Source: Pannonibacter anstelovis
GTDB taxonomy: Bacteria; Pseudomonadota; Alphaproteobacteria; Rhizobiales; Stappiaceae
Reading direction: 5' to 3'
Assembly (NCBI RefSeq): GCF_036881715.1
Contig: NZ_JBAKBF010000016.1
Coordinates: forward strand, 18,392 to 82,391
Length of the DNA stretch: 64,000 nt
Below are positions 18,545 through 26,854 of the stretch, piece after piece (positions within the stretch are counted from its first letter, which is position 1; every line of letters begins with the position of its first letter). The translations under genes were made by a program, and so were the position numbers. The notes under the pieces were generated by a model. It saw nothing but the letters and a program-made list of their open reading frames with translations, was not told where the DNA came from and made no database searches.

Positions 18545-19624
18545 TCAGAGGCGTTCGCCATCCTCACCGCCAAAAAGGGAAAGCTGGTCCGCGTCAAAGG
18601 CGAGGCTGACCGGGGTGCCGAGCGGATAGCTAATGGTGCCGGGCAGGCGGATCTGCAGCGAAACGCTGTCATTGGCGCACCACATCAGATTGTCGGCGCC
18701 ATGGGTTTCCAGCAGATCGACCCGGAAGCCCGGCTGGGCATCGGGGGTGTTGACGCGCACATGCTCAGGGCGCACGCCCAGCGTTGCCTGCATGGGGGCA
18801 CGCACCGGCTCGCGGAAGCGGTACTGGCTCAGCGGCTGGAGAATGCCCGGCGCGGTGAAAACGGGGGCGCCATCGCCCGGCTGCACCATGCCTTCGATAA
18901 AATTCATCCGCGGGCTGCCGACAAAACCGGCCACGAAGAGATTGGCCGGGTGATGATAGATCTCCGCCGGTGTGCCGAGCTGCTGGATCTTCTGGTCCTT
19001 CATCACGGCAATGCGGTCGGCCAGCGTCAGCGCCTCGATCTGGTCGTGGGTCACGTAGATCATCGTCGTGTTCTGCATCTGCTGGTGCAGGCGCTTGATC
19101 TCGACGCGCAGTTCATTGCGCAATTGTGCATCGAGGTTCGACAGCGGCTCGTCGAAGAGGAACACATCCGCATCGCGTACCAGCGCACGGCCAATGGCAA
19201 CGCGTTGGCGCTGGCCGCCGGAAAGCTGGTCGGGGCGCCGGTCGAGCAGATGGCTGATCTGCAGCATGTCCGCAGCCCGGCTCACCTTGGCCTCGATCGC
19301 AGACTTGGGTGTCTTGGCCATGCGCAGGCCGAAGGACATGTTCTCCCGCACGCTCATGCGCGGGTAGAGCGCATAGGACTGGAACACCATGGCGATGCCC
19401 CGGTCCTTGGGTTCTTCCCAGGTGACATTGCGCCCGCCGATGTGGATCTGGCCTTCATTGATATCGAGAAGACCAGCGATGGCATTGAGCAGGGTCGACT
19501 TGCCGCAGCCGGATGGGCCAAGCAGGACGATGAATTCCCCGGCTTCGATATCGAGCGACATGCCGTCGAACACGCGGTGCTGGCCGAAGGCTACAGTGAC
19601 GTCACGGACTGAAACAGCAGACAT
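18545..19624 (-). CDS. CUT1 sugar ABC transporter ATPase (UgpC/MalK type)
   Basis: A 359-residue ATPase with Walker A GPSGCGKST, signature LSGGQRQRVAIGRAL, Walker B VFLFDEPLSNLD, the H-loop VTHDQIEA, and a C-terminal TOBE/regulatory domain (VRPEHVRV). All ATPase motifs are canonical, in contrast to the GlpS/GlpT pair upstream in this window. It serves the two permeases encoded just before it in the same minus-strand operon, four bases after the second permease. Multisugar ATPases of this type can be shared between importers. Confidence 0.9.
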   Translation of the reverse strand: MSAVSVRDVTVAFGQHRVFDGMSLDIEAGEFIVLLGPSGCGKSTLLNAIAGLLDINEGQIHIGGRNVTWEEPKDRGIAMVFQSYALYPRMSVRENMSFGLRMAKTPKSAIEAKVSRAADMLQISHLLDRRPDQLSGGQRQRVAIGRALVRDADVFLFDEPLSNLDAQLRNELRVEIKRLHQQMQNTTMIYVTHDQIEALTLADRIAVMKDQKIQQLGTPAEIYHHPANLFVAGFVGSPRMNFIEGMVQPGDGAPVFTAPGILQPLSQYRFREPVRAPMQATLGVRPEHVRVNTPDAQPGFRVDLLETHGADNLMWCANDSVSLQIRLPGTISYPLGTPVSLAFDADQLSLFGGEDGERL

Positions 19625-19628
19625 GGCG

Positions 19629-20516
19629 TTATCCCTTGACCGCGCCGGCGGCGATGCCCCGCACGAACCAGCGTCCCGAGAGGAAATAGACGGCGAGCGG
19701 AACCAGCGCCGTGAGCATGGTGGCGGCCATGTCCACGTTGTAGGCGCGCTCGCCCTGGGTCGAATTGACGATGTTGTTGAGCTGCACCGTCATCGGCAGG
19801 TTTTCCCGCCCGGCGAAGGTGAGGCCGAAGAGGAAGTCGTTCCAGATGCCAGTGACCTGCAGGATGGTGGCGACGATGAGGATCGGCGCCGACATGGGCA
19901 GGATGACCCGCAGGAAGATCGTCCAGAAGCCGCCGCCATCTACACGGGCCGCCTTGAACAGCTCGATGGGCAGGCCCGCATAATAGTTGCGGAACAGCAG
20001 GGTCATCAGCGGCAGGCCGAAGATGACGTGAACGAGCACGATGCACAGGAGCGAGTTGTAGATGCCGGTGGTGGCGAAGATGCGGACCAGCGGATAGAGG
20101 AACACCTGATAGGGCACGAAAGCGCCAAGCAGCAGGATGCCGAACATCAGGTTCGCGCCCCGCACCCGCCAGAAGGACAGGGCGTAGCCCGTGACAGAGC
20201 CCAGGGCGACCGAGAAGAACACTGACGGCACGAGGATCTTCAGGGAGTTCCAGAAGCCGTTGCTGATGCCGGTGCAATCAAGGCCGGTACAGGCAGAGGA
20301 CCAGGCCCGGACCCAGGCATCGAAGGTGAGCTCCTCCGGCCATGACAGGATGCTGCCGAGCCGGATTTCCTCCATGTCCTTCAGCGAAGTCATGAGCATG
20401 ATCCACAGCGGCAGCAGGAAATACAAAGCGCTGATCAGCAGGAAGGCATAGACCCCGGCGCGGGCGAGCGTCAGGCGCTGTGGCTTGCGGCCGGAAGGGA
20501 TGACGGTCTGGCTCAT
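19629..20516 (-). CDS. CUT1 sugar ABC transporter permease, second subunit (MalG-like)
   Basis: A 295-residue inner-membrane protein with about six spans and an EAA-type loop (LFKAARVDGGGFWTIFLRVILP). It is the MalG-like partner of the upstream permease. The start at 20516 gives MSQTVIPSGRK and overlaps the previous stop by four bases (ATGA); the 15 extra upstream residues in frame lie inside the other gene. Similarity to the glucose/mannose-type importers (GtsC-like) is suggested by the whole operon rather than by this gene alone. Confidence 0.87.
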   Translation of the reverse strand: MSQTVIPSGRKPQRLTLARAGVYAFLLISALYFLLPLWIMLMTSLKDMEEIRLGSILSWPEELTFDAWVRAWSSACTGLDCTGISNGFWNSLKILVPSVFFSVALGSVTGYALSFWRVRGANLMFGILLLGAFVPYQVFLYPLVRIFATTGIYNSLLCIVLVHVIFGLPLMTLLFRNYYAGLPIELFKAARVDGGGFWTIFLRVILPMSAPILIVATILQVTGIWNDFLFGLTFAGRENLPMTVQLNNIVNSTQGERAYNVDMAATMLTALVPLAVYFLSGRWFVRGIAAGAVKG

Positions 20517-21436
20517 GCGTGCCTCCCCTGCTGCGGCCGCATGTAGCGGGCATAGACCCACGGAGCGAGAACGCTGGTGACGGCGATGAGCATGGCCGTG
20601 GCAGCGGCGGTGGCGAGGCCGATGTTGTTGCGCTCGAAGAAGTGGTCCATGACGAATTTCGCGGGCACTTCCGAGGCGATACCCGGTCCGCCATGGGTCA
20701 TGGCGACGGCAAGGTCATAGAGCTTGACCACGCCGGTCGCGAGCAGGACCACCGCGGTGATGATCATCGGCCCGAGCAGAGGCAGCACGACGGACAGATA
20801 GGTGCGCCATACGGGAATGCCGTCGATTCGGGCGGCCTTCCAAAGGTCGGCATCAATGCCGCGCAGGCCCGCCAGCATGATGCACATGACAAGGCCAGCG
20901 CCATGCCAAAGACCCGCGATCACCAGCGTGTAGATGACCATGTCCGGATTGACGAGCCAATCGAACTGGAAGCTTGTGAACCCGAAGTCGCGGACGATCT
21001 GCTGCAGGCCGAGCGTGGGGTTGAGGAACCACTGCCAGGCAAGGCCGGTGACCACGAAGGACATGGCATAGGGATAGAGGAAGATGGTGCGGAACAGGGC
21101 TTCACCGCGCACGTTCTGATCAATGAAGACCGCCATCAGGAAGCCGAGGATCAGGCAACCGGCGATGAAGAGCACGCCGAAGACGGCGATGTTTTCGACC
21201 GAGAGCAGAAAGCGCTCGTTGGCGAAGAGGCGGGAGTATTGCTGCAGACCCACCCAATCCAGAACTGGCAGAAGTCTGGAACTGGTGAAGGACAGGCGGA
21301 TGGTCCAGAGCAGGCAGCCCACGAAGACCACCAGAACAATAAGTGCCGTGGGGACGAGGGCCAGTGTGGCAGCCAGATTCCGCCGTCTGCGCGTGCGGCC
21401 CCGTTCCGGCCGGACGGCCGGTAGAGCTATGGTCAT
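20513..21436 (-). CDS. CUT1 sugar ABC transporter permease, first subunit (MalF-like)
   Basis: A 307-residue permease with a basic N-terminus (RPERGRTRRRRN) and about six membrane spans; the EAA loop is DLWKAARIDGIPVWRTYLSVVLP. It is encoded 75 bp after the binding-protein gene and coupled to the next permease. It forms the channel with the MalG-like subunit. Confidence 0.87.
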   Translation of the reverse strand: MTIALPAVRPERGRTRRRRNLAATLALVPTALIVLVVFVGCLLWTIRLSFTSSRLLPVLDWVGLQQYSRLFANERFLLSVENIAVFGVLFIAGCLILGFLMAVFIDQNVRGEALFRTIFLYPYAMSFVVTGLAWQWFLNPTLGLQQIVRDFGFTSFQFDWLVNPDMVIYTLVIAGLWHGAGLVMCIMLAGLRGIDADLWKAARIDGIPVWRTYLSVVLPLLGPMIITAVVLLATGVVKLYDLAVAMTHGGPGIASEVPAKFVMDHFFERNNIGLATAAATAMLIAVTSVLAPWVYARYMRPQQGRHA

Positions 21437-21511
21437 GGTTACATACCCCTTGATGAGTCCGGTTTGACAGCTCCGGCAATCCTGCTTGGGGCCGCCGGAG
21501 CCTTGTCCGGT

Positions 21512-22744
21512 TCAGCCGGCTGACTGCATCGCGGAAACAAACCGCTCGACGAAGTCATCTGCCGTCATGGACGGCGTGCTCCAGAACTGGGTGATTACAT
21601 CGCGGGTGGCACCGACCAGATCAGGCGATGCGATGAAGTTGATGCTGGGCACTTGCTGCTCGGGGTCCTTCAGGGCGGCCATGCCGGTTTGTGCGCAACT
21701 GTCCATGCCGCTCACATCCACATCCAGTCTGACCGGAACAGAACCCTTCTTCGTGTTGAAGGTGACCTGGGTTTCAGGTGCCAGCATCAGTTCGGCCATC
21801 GCGGCCTGAGCTGCTTGCGCGCTGGCATCATCGATCTTGGGAAAGACGAAAACGTCGCCGCCCATGACATAGCCGCCGGGCATGACGGTGCAGCCAAAGT
21901 CCTTGCCGGCAGTCAGGCCTGCTGCGGTGAATTCGCCCTTGGCCCAGTCGCCCATGACCTGCATGGCGGCCTTGCCGGTGATCACCATGCTGGTGGTGTC
22001 GTTCCAGTTGCGCCCCGGGCTGCCTTCGTCCGTCAGTTCGCGCAGGGCGGCAAAGGTTTCGGCTGCCTTGCGGAAAGATCCGCTTCTGGCCGCCTCCGTG
22101 TCACGGCTGGCGTAGACCTTCTGGAAGACATCCTTGCCCGCTTCCGCCACGAGGATGGCATCAAACAGCAGATGATCCTGCCAGTTCTGGCCGCCATGGC
22201 CGAAGGGCACGATGCCGGCTTCGCGCAGCTTGGGGCCTGCGGCAATGATATCGGCAAAGGTCTGCGGCGGTTCCACGCCTGCCTTGGCAAGAGCCTCCGG
22301 ATTGTAGAAGAGCCAGTTCTGGCCGTGGATATTGACGGGCACCGCATAGAAGCTGCCGTCGCGCGTGGTTGCGGTGATGATGTCCGGCGGCAGCACATCG
22401 CGCCACTTGTTGGCTTCCGCGACCTCGTCCATCGGGCGCAGCATGCCGGTTGCGACCAGTTCATCGAACTGAAGACCGGTGTTGAATTGCATCACGGTTG
22501 GCGGATTGCCGCCGACGATGCGGTTGATGCCTGCCGTGCGGGCATTGGGGCCACCGGCGATGGCGGAATCTATCCACTCACCCCCCTTGGCCTTGAAGGC
22601 TTCTGCAAACACCTTGATGGATTCGGATTCTCCTCCCGACGTCCACCAGTGCAGGACTTCAGCTTTCATTTCTGCGGCCTGACCTGTTGCAGGCATGACC
22701 AGGCACATCGCCGTGGCCAGCAGGGCGTGACGAAACATTTTCAT
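21512..22744 (-). CDS. Periplasmic sugar-binding protein of the CUT1 importer (glucose/mannose-type)
   Basis: A 410-residue solute-binding protein with a signal peptide (MKMFRHALLATAMCLVMP, cleavage near GQAAE). The mature start AEVLHWWTSGGESESIKVF, then WIDSAIAGG and MQFNTGLQFDELV, resembles the glucose/mannose-binding proteins of CUT1 systems such as GtsA; this is recognition by eye. ATG 22744 is used because GGGAGGAGACC precedes it; a start at 22759 would swallow that site. It is the first gene of the importer operon, so its promoter region with LacI-type operators controls all six genes down to 16566. Confidence 0.87.
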   Translation of the reverse strand: MKMFRHALLATAMCLVMPATGQAAEMKAEVLHWWTSGGESESIKVFAEAFKAKGGEWIDSAIAGGPNARTAGINRIVGGNPPTVMQFNTGLQFDELVATGMLRPMDEVAEANKWRDVLPPDIITATTRDGSFYAVPVNIHGQNWLFYNPEALAKAGVEPPQTFADIIAAGPKLREAGIVPFGHGGQNWQDHLLFDAILVAEAGKDVFQKVYASRDTEAARSGSFRKAAETFAALRELTDEGSPGRNWNDTTSMVITGKAAMQVMGDWAKGEFTAAGLTAGKDFGCTVMPGGYVMGGDVFVFPKIDDASAQAAQAAMAELMLAPETQVTFNTKKGSVPVRLDVDVSGMDSCAQTGMAALKDPEQQVPSINFIASPDLVGATRDVITQFWSTPSMTADDFVERFVSAMQSAG

Positions 22745-22759
22745 ATGGTCTCCTCCCAT

Positions 22760-22804
22760 TGAAACGATTTCACGACCTCTTTGGGTTCTTTGTAATCGTT
22801 TACA
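22760..22804 (-). promoter_or_regulatory. LacI-family operators in front of the sugar importer operon
   Basis: Two inverted repeats lie upstream of the binding-protein start: TGAAA-N3-TTTCA (22760-22772) and TGTAA-N4-TTACA (22791-22804). The second has the same arms and spacing as the palindrome in front of the nearby LacI-family gene (24123-24142), so one regulator probably binds both. Confidence 0.65.
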
Positions 22805-22970
22805 TAAAATTCATAGCACAAGCGTGTGCCGCTTGAAAGGGGTAAATATTCGGAAGGACAACCGGGAGAGTGGCTGGGTGGGGCGGTTCGGGGCAGGCCG
22901 CAGCAAGATGGCGGACAGCTGAGGCGCTCCCGATGTAGAAGCAGAAGCACAGCTGTGCCAAACACTCAGC

Positions 22971-23009
22971 GTCGCCCCGGGGCGAAGCGGAGCGCTTGGC
23001 CGGGGCGAC
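22971..23009 (-). terminator. Nested hairpin after the LacI-family gene
   Basis: GTCGCCCCG (22971-22979) pairs with CGGGGCGAC (23001-23009), with a smaller AAGCG/CGCTT hairpin inside. It sits 27 bases after the regulator stop on the minus strand and probably isolates it from the importer operon. The remainder of the 291-bp gap holds only the promoter and operators. Confidence 0.55.
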
Positions 23010-23035
23010 TCAGTGCCTGGTGCCTGCTTGCGCGC

Positions 23036-24055
23036 TCACCTTGCTTTGGCGGGCATCCCCGTGCTGCCGCGCACGACGATTTCCACAGGCAGGACCCGGC
23101 GCAGTGAGGGCGGAGTGCCGGTTTCGATCAGGTCCAGAAGCACGCCCATGGCTTCCTCGCCGATCTCGCGGCGGGGCTGGCGCACGGTGGTCAGCGGCGG
23201 GTTGGTGCAGCTGGAGAACTGGATGTCGTCGAAACCCATCACCGCCACATCTTCCGGCACCTTCAGGCCGCGCCGGGTCAGCTCCATGATCACGCCGATG
23301 GCCATTTCATCACTGATGCAGAAGAAGGCCGTCGGGGGATCCTTCATGCCGTCCATGCTGGCTGCGGCCCGGATACCGCTTTCGATGGAAAAGTCGCCGG
23401 GCAGCAGCAGGGTGGGGTCGAGCGGAATGCCCGCGGCTGCGAGCGCTACGGCATAACCCTCCTCCCGCTGGCGCGTCAGGATGTTGCGTTCCGGGCCTGC
23501 CACATAGGCAATGCGACGGTGGCCTGCAGAAATCAGATGCTCCACGGCGAGCCGTGCTGCGGCCATGTTGTCGATGCCGATGAAAGGCAGGCCGGGCATT
23601 TCGATTTCTTCGCAGACCGAAATCATCGGCGGCGGGTTGGCCGGAATGCTGCCCGCAGGCCAGGGCAGGCGGCCCGAAAGCAGCACCAGCCCGTCCACCT
23701 TGCCCGAGCGCAGGTAGGACACATAGGTTTCCTCAAGGGCAGGATCATTCTCGCTGTTGCCGATGAGCAGGCCATAGCCGCGCCGCTGCGCCACGGCTTC
23801 CAGCCCGCGCAAGATGCTGGCGAAGAAGGTGTTGCCGATGTCGGGGACAATAGCGAGAATCATGCGTGTGCTTTTCAGCCGAAGGCTCTGCGCCATGGCA
23901 TTGGCGGTGAAGCCTGTGCTGTCTATGGCTGCCAGAACCTTCTTTCGCGTTGCCTCCGCCACCTTTGCCGGATGGTGCAGCGCGCGGCTGACGGTGGCGA
24001 TGGAAACCCCGGCGAGGCGGGCGACGTCCTCGATTGTGGCGGTCTTGCTCTGCAT
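23036..24055 (-). CDS. LacI-family transcriptional repressor of the sugar module
   Basis: A 339-residue LacI/GalR protein. The N-terminal helix-turn-helix with hinge helix is canonical (IEDVARLAGVSIATVSRALH, residues 8-27), followed by a periplasmic-binding-protein-like sensor domain (ILAIVPDIGNTFFASILRGLE). It lies between the importer operon and a divergent pair of metabolic genes, and matching palindromes occur in front of both, so it most likely represses both until a sugar-derived inducer binds. It also probably regulates itself, since a palindrome lies 68 bp upstream of its start. Confidence 0.9.
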   Translation of the reverse strand: MQSKTATIEDVARLAGVSIATVSRALHHPAKVAEATRKKVLAAIDSTGFTANAMAQSLRLKSTRMILAIVPDIGNTFFASILRGLEAVAQRRGYGLLIGNSENDPALEETYVSYLRSGKVDGLVLLSGRLPWPAGSIPANPPPMISVCEEIEMPGLPFIGIDNMAAARLAVEHLISAGHRRIAYVAGPERNILTRQREEGYAVALAAAGIPLDPTLLLPGDFSIESGIRAAASMDGMKDPPTAFFCISDEMAIGVIMELTRRGLKVPEDVAVMGFDDIQFSSCTNPPLTTVRQPRREIGEEAMGVLLDLIETGTPPSLRRVLPVEIVVRGSTGMPAKAR

Positions 24056-24122
24056 GCTGATCCCTGTTTCTGCCTGGATGCAAGGCTATATGCAACCTCT
24101 GACCTATGCCTTTCCAAAATGC

Positions 24123-24142
24123 GTCTGTAAATGTTTACAGAC
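24123..24142. promoter_or_regulatory. Perfect palindromic operator in the divergent lacI-type/isomerase promoter
   Basis: GTCTGTAAA (24123-24131) and TTTACAGAC (24134-24142) are perfect 9-bp arms with a 2-nt centre. The core TGTAA-N4-TTACA matches the site at 22791-22804. A further TTTACATAA half-site lies near 24153, as it does at 22799. The position between divergent genes suggests control of both. Confidence 0.75.
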
Positions 24143-24324
24143 GAAATAAAAAGGTTTACATAAGCTCGGTGGGCCGTCTGGAGCATGATAATCCACGGCT
24201 TGCATCCGCGTTACCCCTGCCGGATGAAATGCAGAAACATGTTCCAGCACGCCAGACCGGCGCCTCTCCTGCAGGCAGGTGAAGCCCGGAGCAAGGGGTT
24301 TTTGTCATCGCTCGGGAGGTGCGC

Positions 24325-25395
24325 ATGAAAACGATGAAGGGTCCGGGTCTGTTTCTGGCCCAGTTCGCCGGGGATACGGCGCCGTTCAACTCGCTCAAGT
24401 CCATAGTGAACTGGGCGGCTAGCCTCGGCTATCGCGGGGTGCAGATTCCAACCTGGGACAGCCGCCTGTTCGATCTGGACAAGGCCGCATCCTCTTCCGG
24501 TTATTGCGATGACATAGCGGGCATGTGCCGCGAGGCGGGCGTGGAGATCACCGAGCTTTCAACGCATCTTCAGGGGCAGCTTGTGGCTGTTCATCCGGCC
24601 TATGACGTGCCATTTGATGGCTTTGCCCCGGCGGCGGTGCATGGCAATCCGGCTGCGCGGCAGGCCTGGGCGGTGGATCAGATGCTGAAGGCGGCCAAGG
24701 CCTCGCGCCATCTCGGCCTCAATGCCAGTGTCAGCTTTTCCGGCGCGCTTGCCTGGCCGTATGTCTATCCCTGGCCGCAGCGGCCTGCGGGATTGATCGA
24801 GACGGCCTTTGACGAACTGGCCCGGCGCTGGCGGCCCATTCTGGATGCCTATGACGAGGCGGGCGTTGACCTGTGCTACGAAATCCATCCGGGTGAAGAC
24901 ATCTTCGATGGTGCCAGCTTCGAGATGTTCCTGGAGCGCGTTGGCGGCCATCCGCGCTGCTGCATCAACTATGACCCCTCGCATTTCATGCTGATGCAGC
25001 TCGACTATCTGGCGTTCATCGACATCTACCACGAGCGCATTCGCGCCTTCCATGTGAAGGACGCCGAATTCAATCCGGATGGGCGTCAGGGCGTTTATTC
25101 CGGCTATCAGCCGTGGATCAACCGCGCCGGGCGTTTCCGCTCACTGGGCGACGGGCAGGTGGATTTCTCCGGCGTCTTCTCGCGCTTGACGGCGCATGGC
25201 TATGACAGCTGGGCTGTGCTGGAATGGGAATGCTGCCTCAAGCATCCGGAAGACGGTGCTGCCGAAGGCGCGCCTTTCATCGCGGACCACATCATCCGGG
25301 TGACGGAAAAGGCCTTTGATGACTTTGCCGCCAGCGGGGCGGATGATGCGGCGAACCGGCGCATGCTGGGCCTTGCCCCGGCAACGGCTGGCTGA
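24325..25395 (+). CDS. Sugar phosphate isomerase/epimerase-family protein
   Basis: A 356-residue xylose-isomerase-like TIM-barrel protein. Putative metal ligands are ordered as in active members: the glutamate of YEIHPGED, the aspartate-histidine of NYDPSHF, the histidine of FHVKDAE, and the glutamate of VLEWEC. It is larger than the 263-residue relative at 17714. The ATG at 24325 lies five bases after GGGAGG; an in-frame GTG at 24319 overlaps that site. It forms an operon with the next dehydrogenase, 14 bp downstream, and is probably controlled by the divergent LacI-type gene. The reaction is unknown. Confidence 0.82.
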   Translation: MKTMKGPGLFLAQFAGDTAPFNSLKSIVNWAASLGYRGVQIPTWDSRLFDLDKAASSSGYCDDIAGMCREAGVEITELSTHLQGQLVAVHPAYDVPFDGFAPAAVHGNPAARQAWAVDQMLKAAKASRHLGLNASVSFSGALAWPYVYPWPQRPAGLIETAFDELARRWRPILDAYDEAGVDLCYEIHPGEDIFDGASFEMFLERVGGHPRCCINYDPSHFMLMQLDYLAFIDIYHERIRAFHVKDAEFNPDGRQGVYSGYQPWINRAGRFRSLGDGQVDFSGVFSRLTAHGYDSWAVLEWECCLKHPEDGAAEGAPFIADHIIRVTEKAFDDFAASGADDAANRRMLGLAPATAG

Positions 25396-25409
25396 GGGAG
25401 GGCCGGAAC

Positions 25410-26582
25410 ATGGCAATTGAAGCAAGGGGCGATGCGGGACTAGGCGCCCGCGTGCGCCTCGGCATGGTTGGCGGCGGACAGGGCGGCTTCATCGGCGCGG
25501 TCCACCGCATGGCCGCAAGGCTGGATGGTGACTTTGATCTCGTGGCTGGTGCCCTTTCTTCGGACCCGGAGCGGGCGCGCCAGTCTGGCAGAGAGCTGGG
25601 GCTTGATCCGGAGCGCTGCTATGCCAGCTTTGAGGCGATGGCCACATCGGAAGCGGCAAGGCCGGATGGCATCGAGGCAGTGTCTATCGTCACACCCAAC
25701 CACCTGCATTTTCCAGTGGCCCGAACTTTTTTGAAAGCCGGTATCCACGTGATCTGCGACAAGCCGCTGACCTCGACGCTGGAGGATGCGGAAGAGCTGG
25801 TGAGGCTGGGGCAGGCAAGCGGGCGGCTGTTCGTGCTCACGCACAATTATTCCGCCTATCCCATGGTGCGGCAGGCGCGGGAGATGATCGCCAATGGCGA
25901 GCTGGGCACCTTGCGCGTGGTGCAGGTGGAATATCCGCAGGACTGGCTGACCGAAGCGGTGGAGGAAAGCGGCCAGAAGCAGGCCGCCTGGCGCACTGAC
26001 CCGGCACGTTCGGGCGCGGGCGGCTGCATCGGCGACATCGGTACCCATGCCTTCCAGCTGGCCACCTTCGTGACGCAGCTTGCGCCGTCCGAAGTTTTGG
26101 CCGATCTCAGCACCTTCGTTCCGGGGCGCAGGGTGGATGACAATGTCAACGTGCTGCTGCGGTTTGCTGGCGGCGCGCGCGGCATGCTCTGGGCCAGCCA
26201 GGTTGCGCCGGGCAACGAGAACGGGCTGCGCTTGCGCGTCTATGGGGACAAGGGCGGTCTGGAGTGGGAGCAGGAAAACCCGAACCATCTGTGGTTCACC
26301 CCCTTCGGCGAACCGCGCCGCCGGCTCACACGCGGCGGGGCAGGCACGGGACCGGCGTCCGCTGCCGTAACGCGGGTGCCTTCGGGGCATCCTGAGGGCT
26401 ATCTGGAGGCCTTCGCCACGCTTTACCGTGAGGCGGCGGTTGCCATCCGCACAGCACGCAACGGCGGACCGGTGGCCATGCCGGAGCATCTGCCGGGCCT
26501 CGGTGATGGGCTTGCCGGCCTGCGCTTCATCGATGCCTGCATCCGCTCGTCATCTGCGGGCGGGGTGTGGACGGGGCTGTAA
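25410..26582 (+). CDS. Gfo/Idh/MocA-family dehydrogenase
   Basis: A 390-residue oxidoreductase. The nucleotide-binding loop reads GMVGGGQGGFIGAVH (about residues 17-31) after an unusually long N-terminus for the family; the catalytic-lysine motif is CDKPLTSTLEDAE. The C-terminal domain includes GGCIGDIGTHAFQL. It shares an operon with an isomerase-like protein, mirroring the pair at 16566-18505. The two pairs flank the LacI-regulated importer and may carry out consecutive or parallel steps on the same sugar. Confidence 0.83.
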   Translation: MAIEARGDAGLGARVRLGMVGGGQGGFIGAVHRMAARLDGDFDLVAGALSSDPERARQSGRELGLDPERCYASFEAMATSEAARPDGIEAVSIVTPNHLHFPVARTFLKAGIHVICDKPLTSTLEDAEELVRLGQASGRLFVLTHNYSAYPMVRQAREMIANGELGTLRVVQVEYPQDWLTEAVEESGQKQAAWRTDPARSGAGGCIGDIGTHAFQLATFVTQLAPSEVLADLSTFVPGRRVDDNVNVLLRFAGGARGMLWASQVAPGNENGLRLRVYGDKGGLEWEQENPNHLWFTPFGEPRRRLTRGGAGTGPASAAVTRVPSGHPEGYLEAFATLYREAAVAIRTARNGGPVAMPEHLPGLGDGLAGLRFIDACIRSSSAGGVWTGL

Positions 26583-26640
26583 GCCGTTGAAAAGTAGGGG
26601 CCGGAGCATCCGCCGCTCCGGTCCACGCTGAAGGAAAGAC

Positions 26641-26788
26641 CTCTCCTTCGTCATCCCGGCCAAGCGCAGCGCGAGCCGGGACCGGTGAGCCAAGGCCCCT
26701 CGGCTATGGCTCCAAAGGCAACCAACTTAAACCCCGGCTCACCGGTCCCGGATCTCTGCTCCGCTGCGTCCGGGAAGACGACGGAGAG
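26641..26788. repeat. Large imperfect inverted repeat, REP/MITE-like, between convergent genes
   Basis: The left arm (26641-26691) begins CTCTCCTTCGTCATCCCGG and ends GGGACCGGTGAGCC. The right arm (26736-26788) begins GGCTCACCGGTCCCGG and ends GACGACGGAGAG. The arms of about 51 and 53 bp are largely complementary and are separated by 44 bp. Dispersed elements with a CGTCATCCCGG edge are common in Rhizobiales intergenic regions. No gene is seen in the 272-bp gap. Confidence 0.7.
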
Positions 26789-26815
26789 GGGAGGGCAGGA
26801 AGAGCGCATTCAATT

Positions 26816-26844
26816 AAGGCCGGAGCAGGTGCTGCTCCGGCCTT
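26816..26844. terminator. Perfect bidirectional hairpin
   Basis: AAGGCCGGAGCAG (26816-26828) and CTGCTCCGGCCTT (26832-26844) form a perfect 13-bp stem with a 3-nt loop and A/T-rich ends on both sides. It lies just after the stop codon of the minus-strand dehydrogenase gene at 26855. Confidence 0.8.
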
Positions 26845-26854
26845 CTTGTTGATC

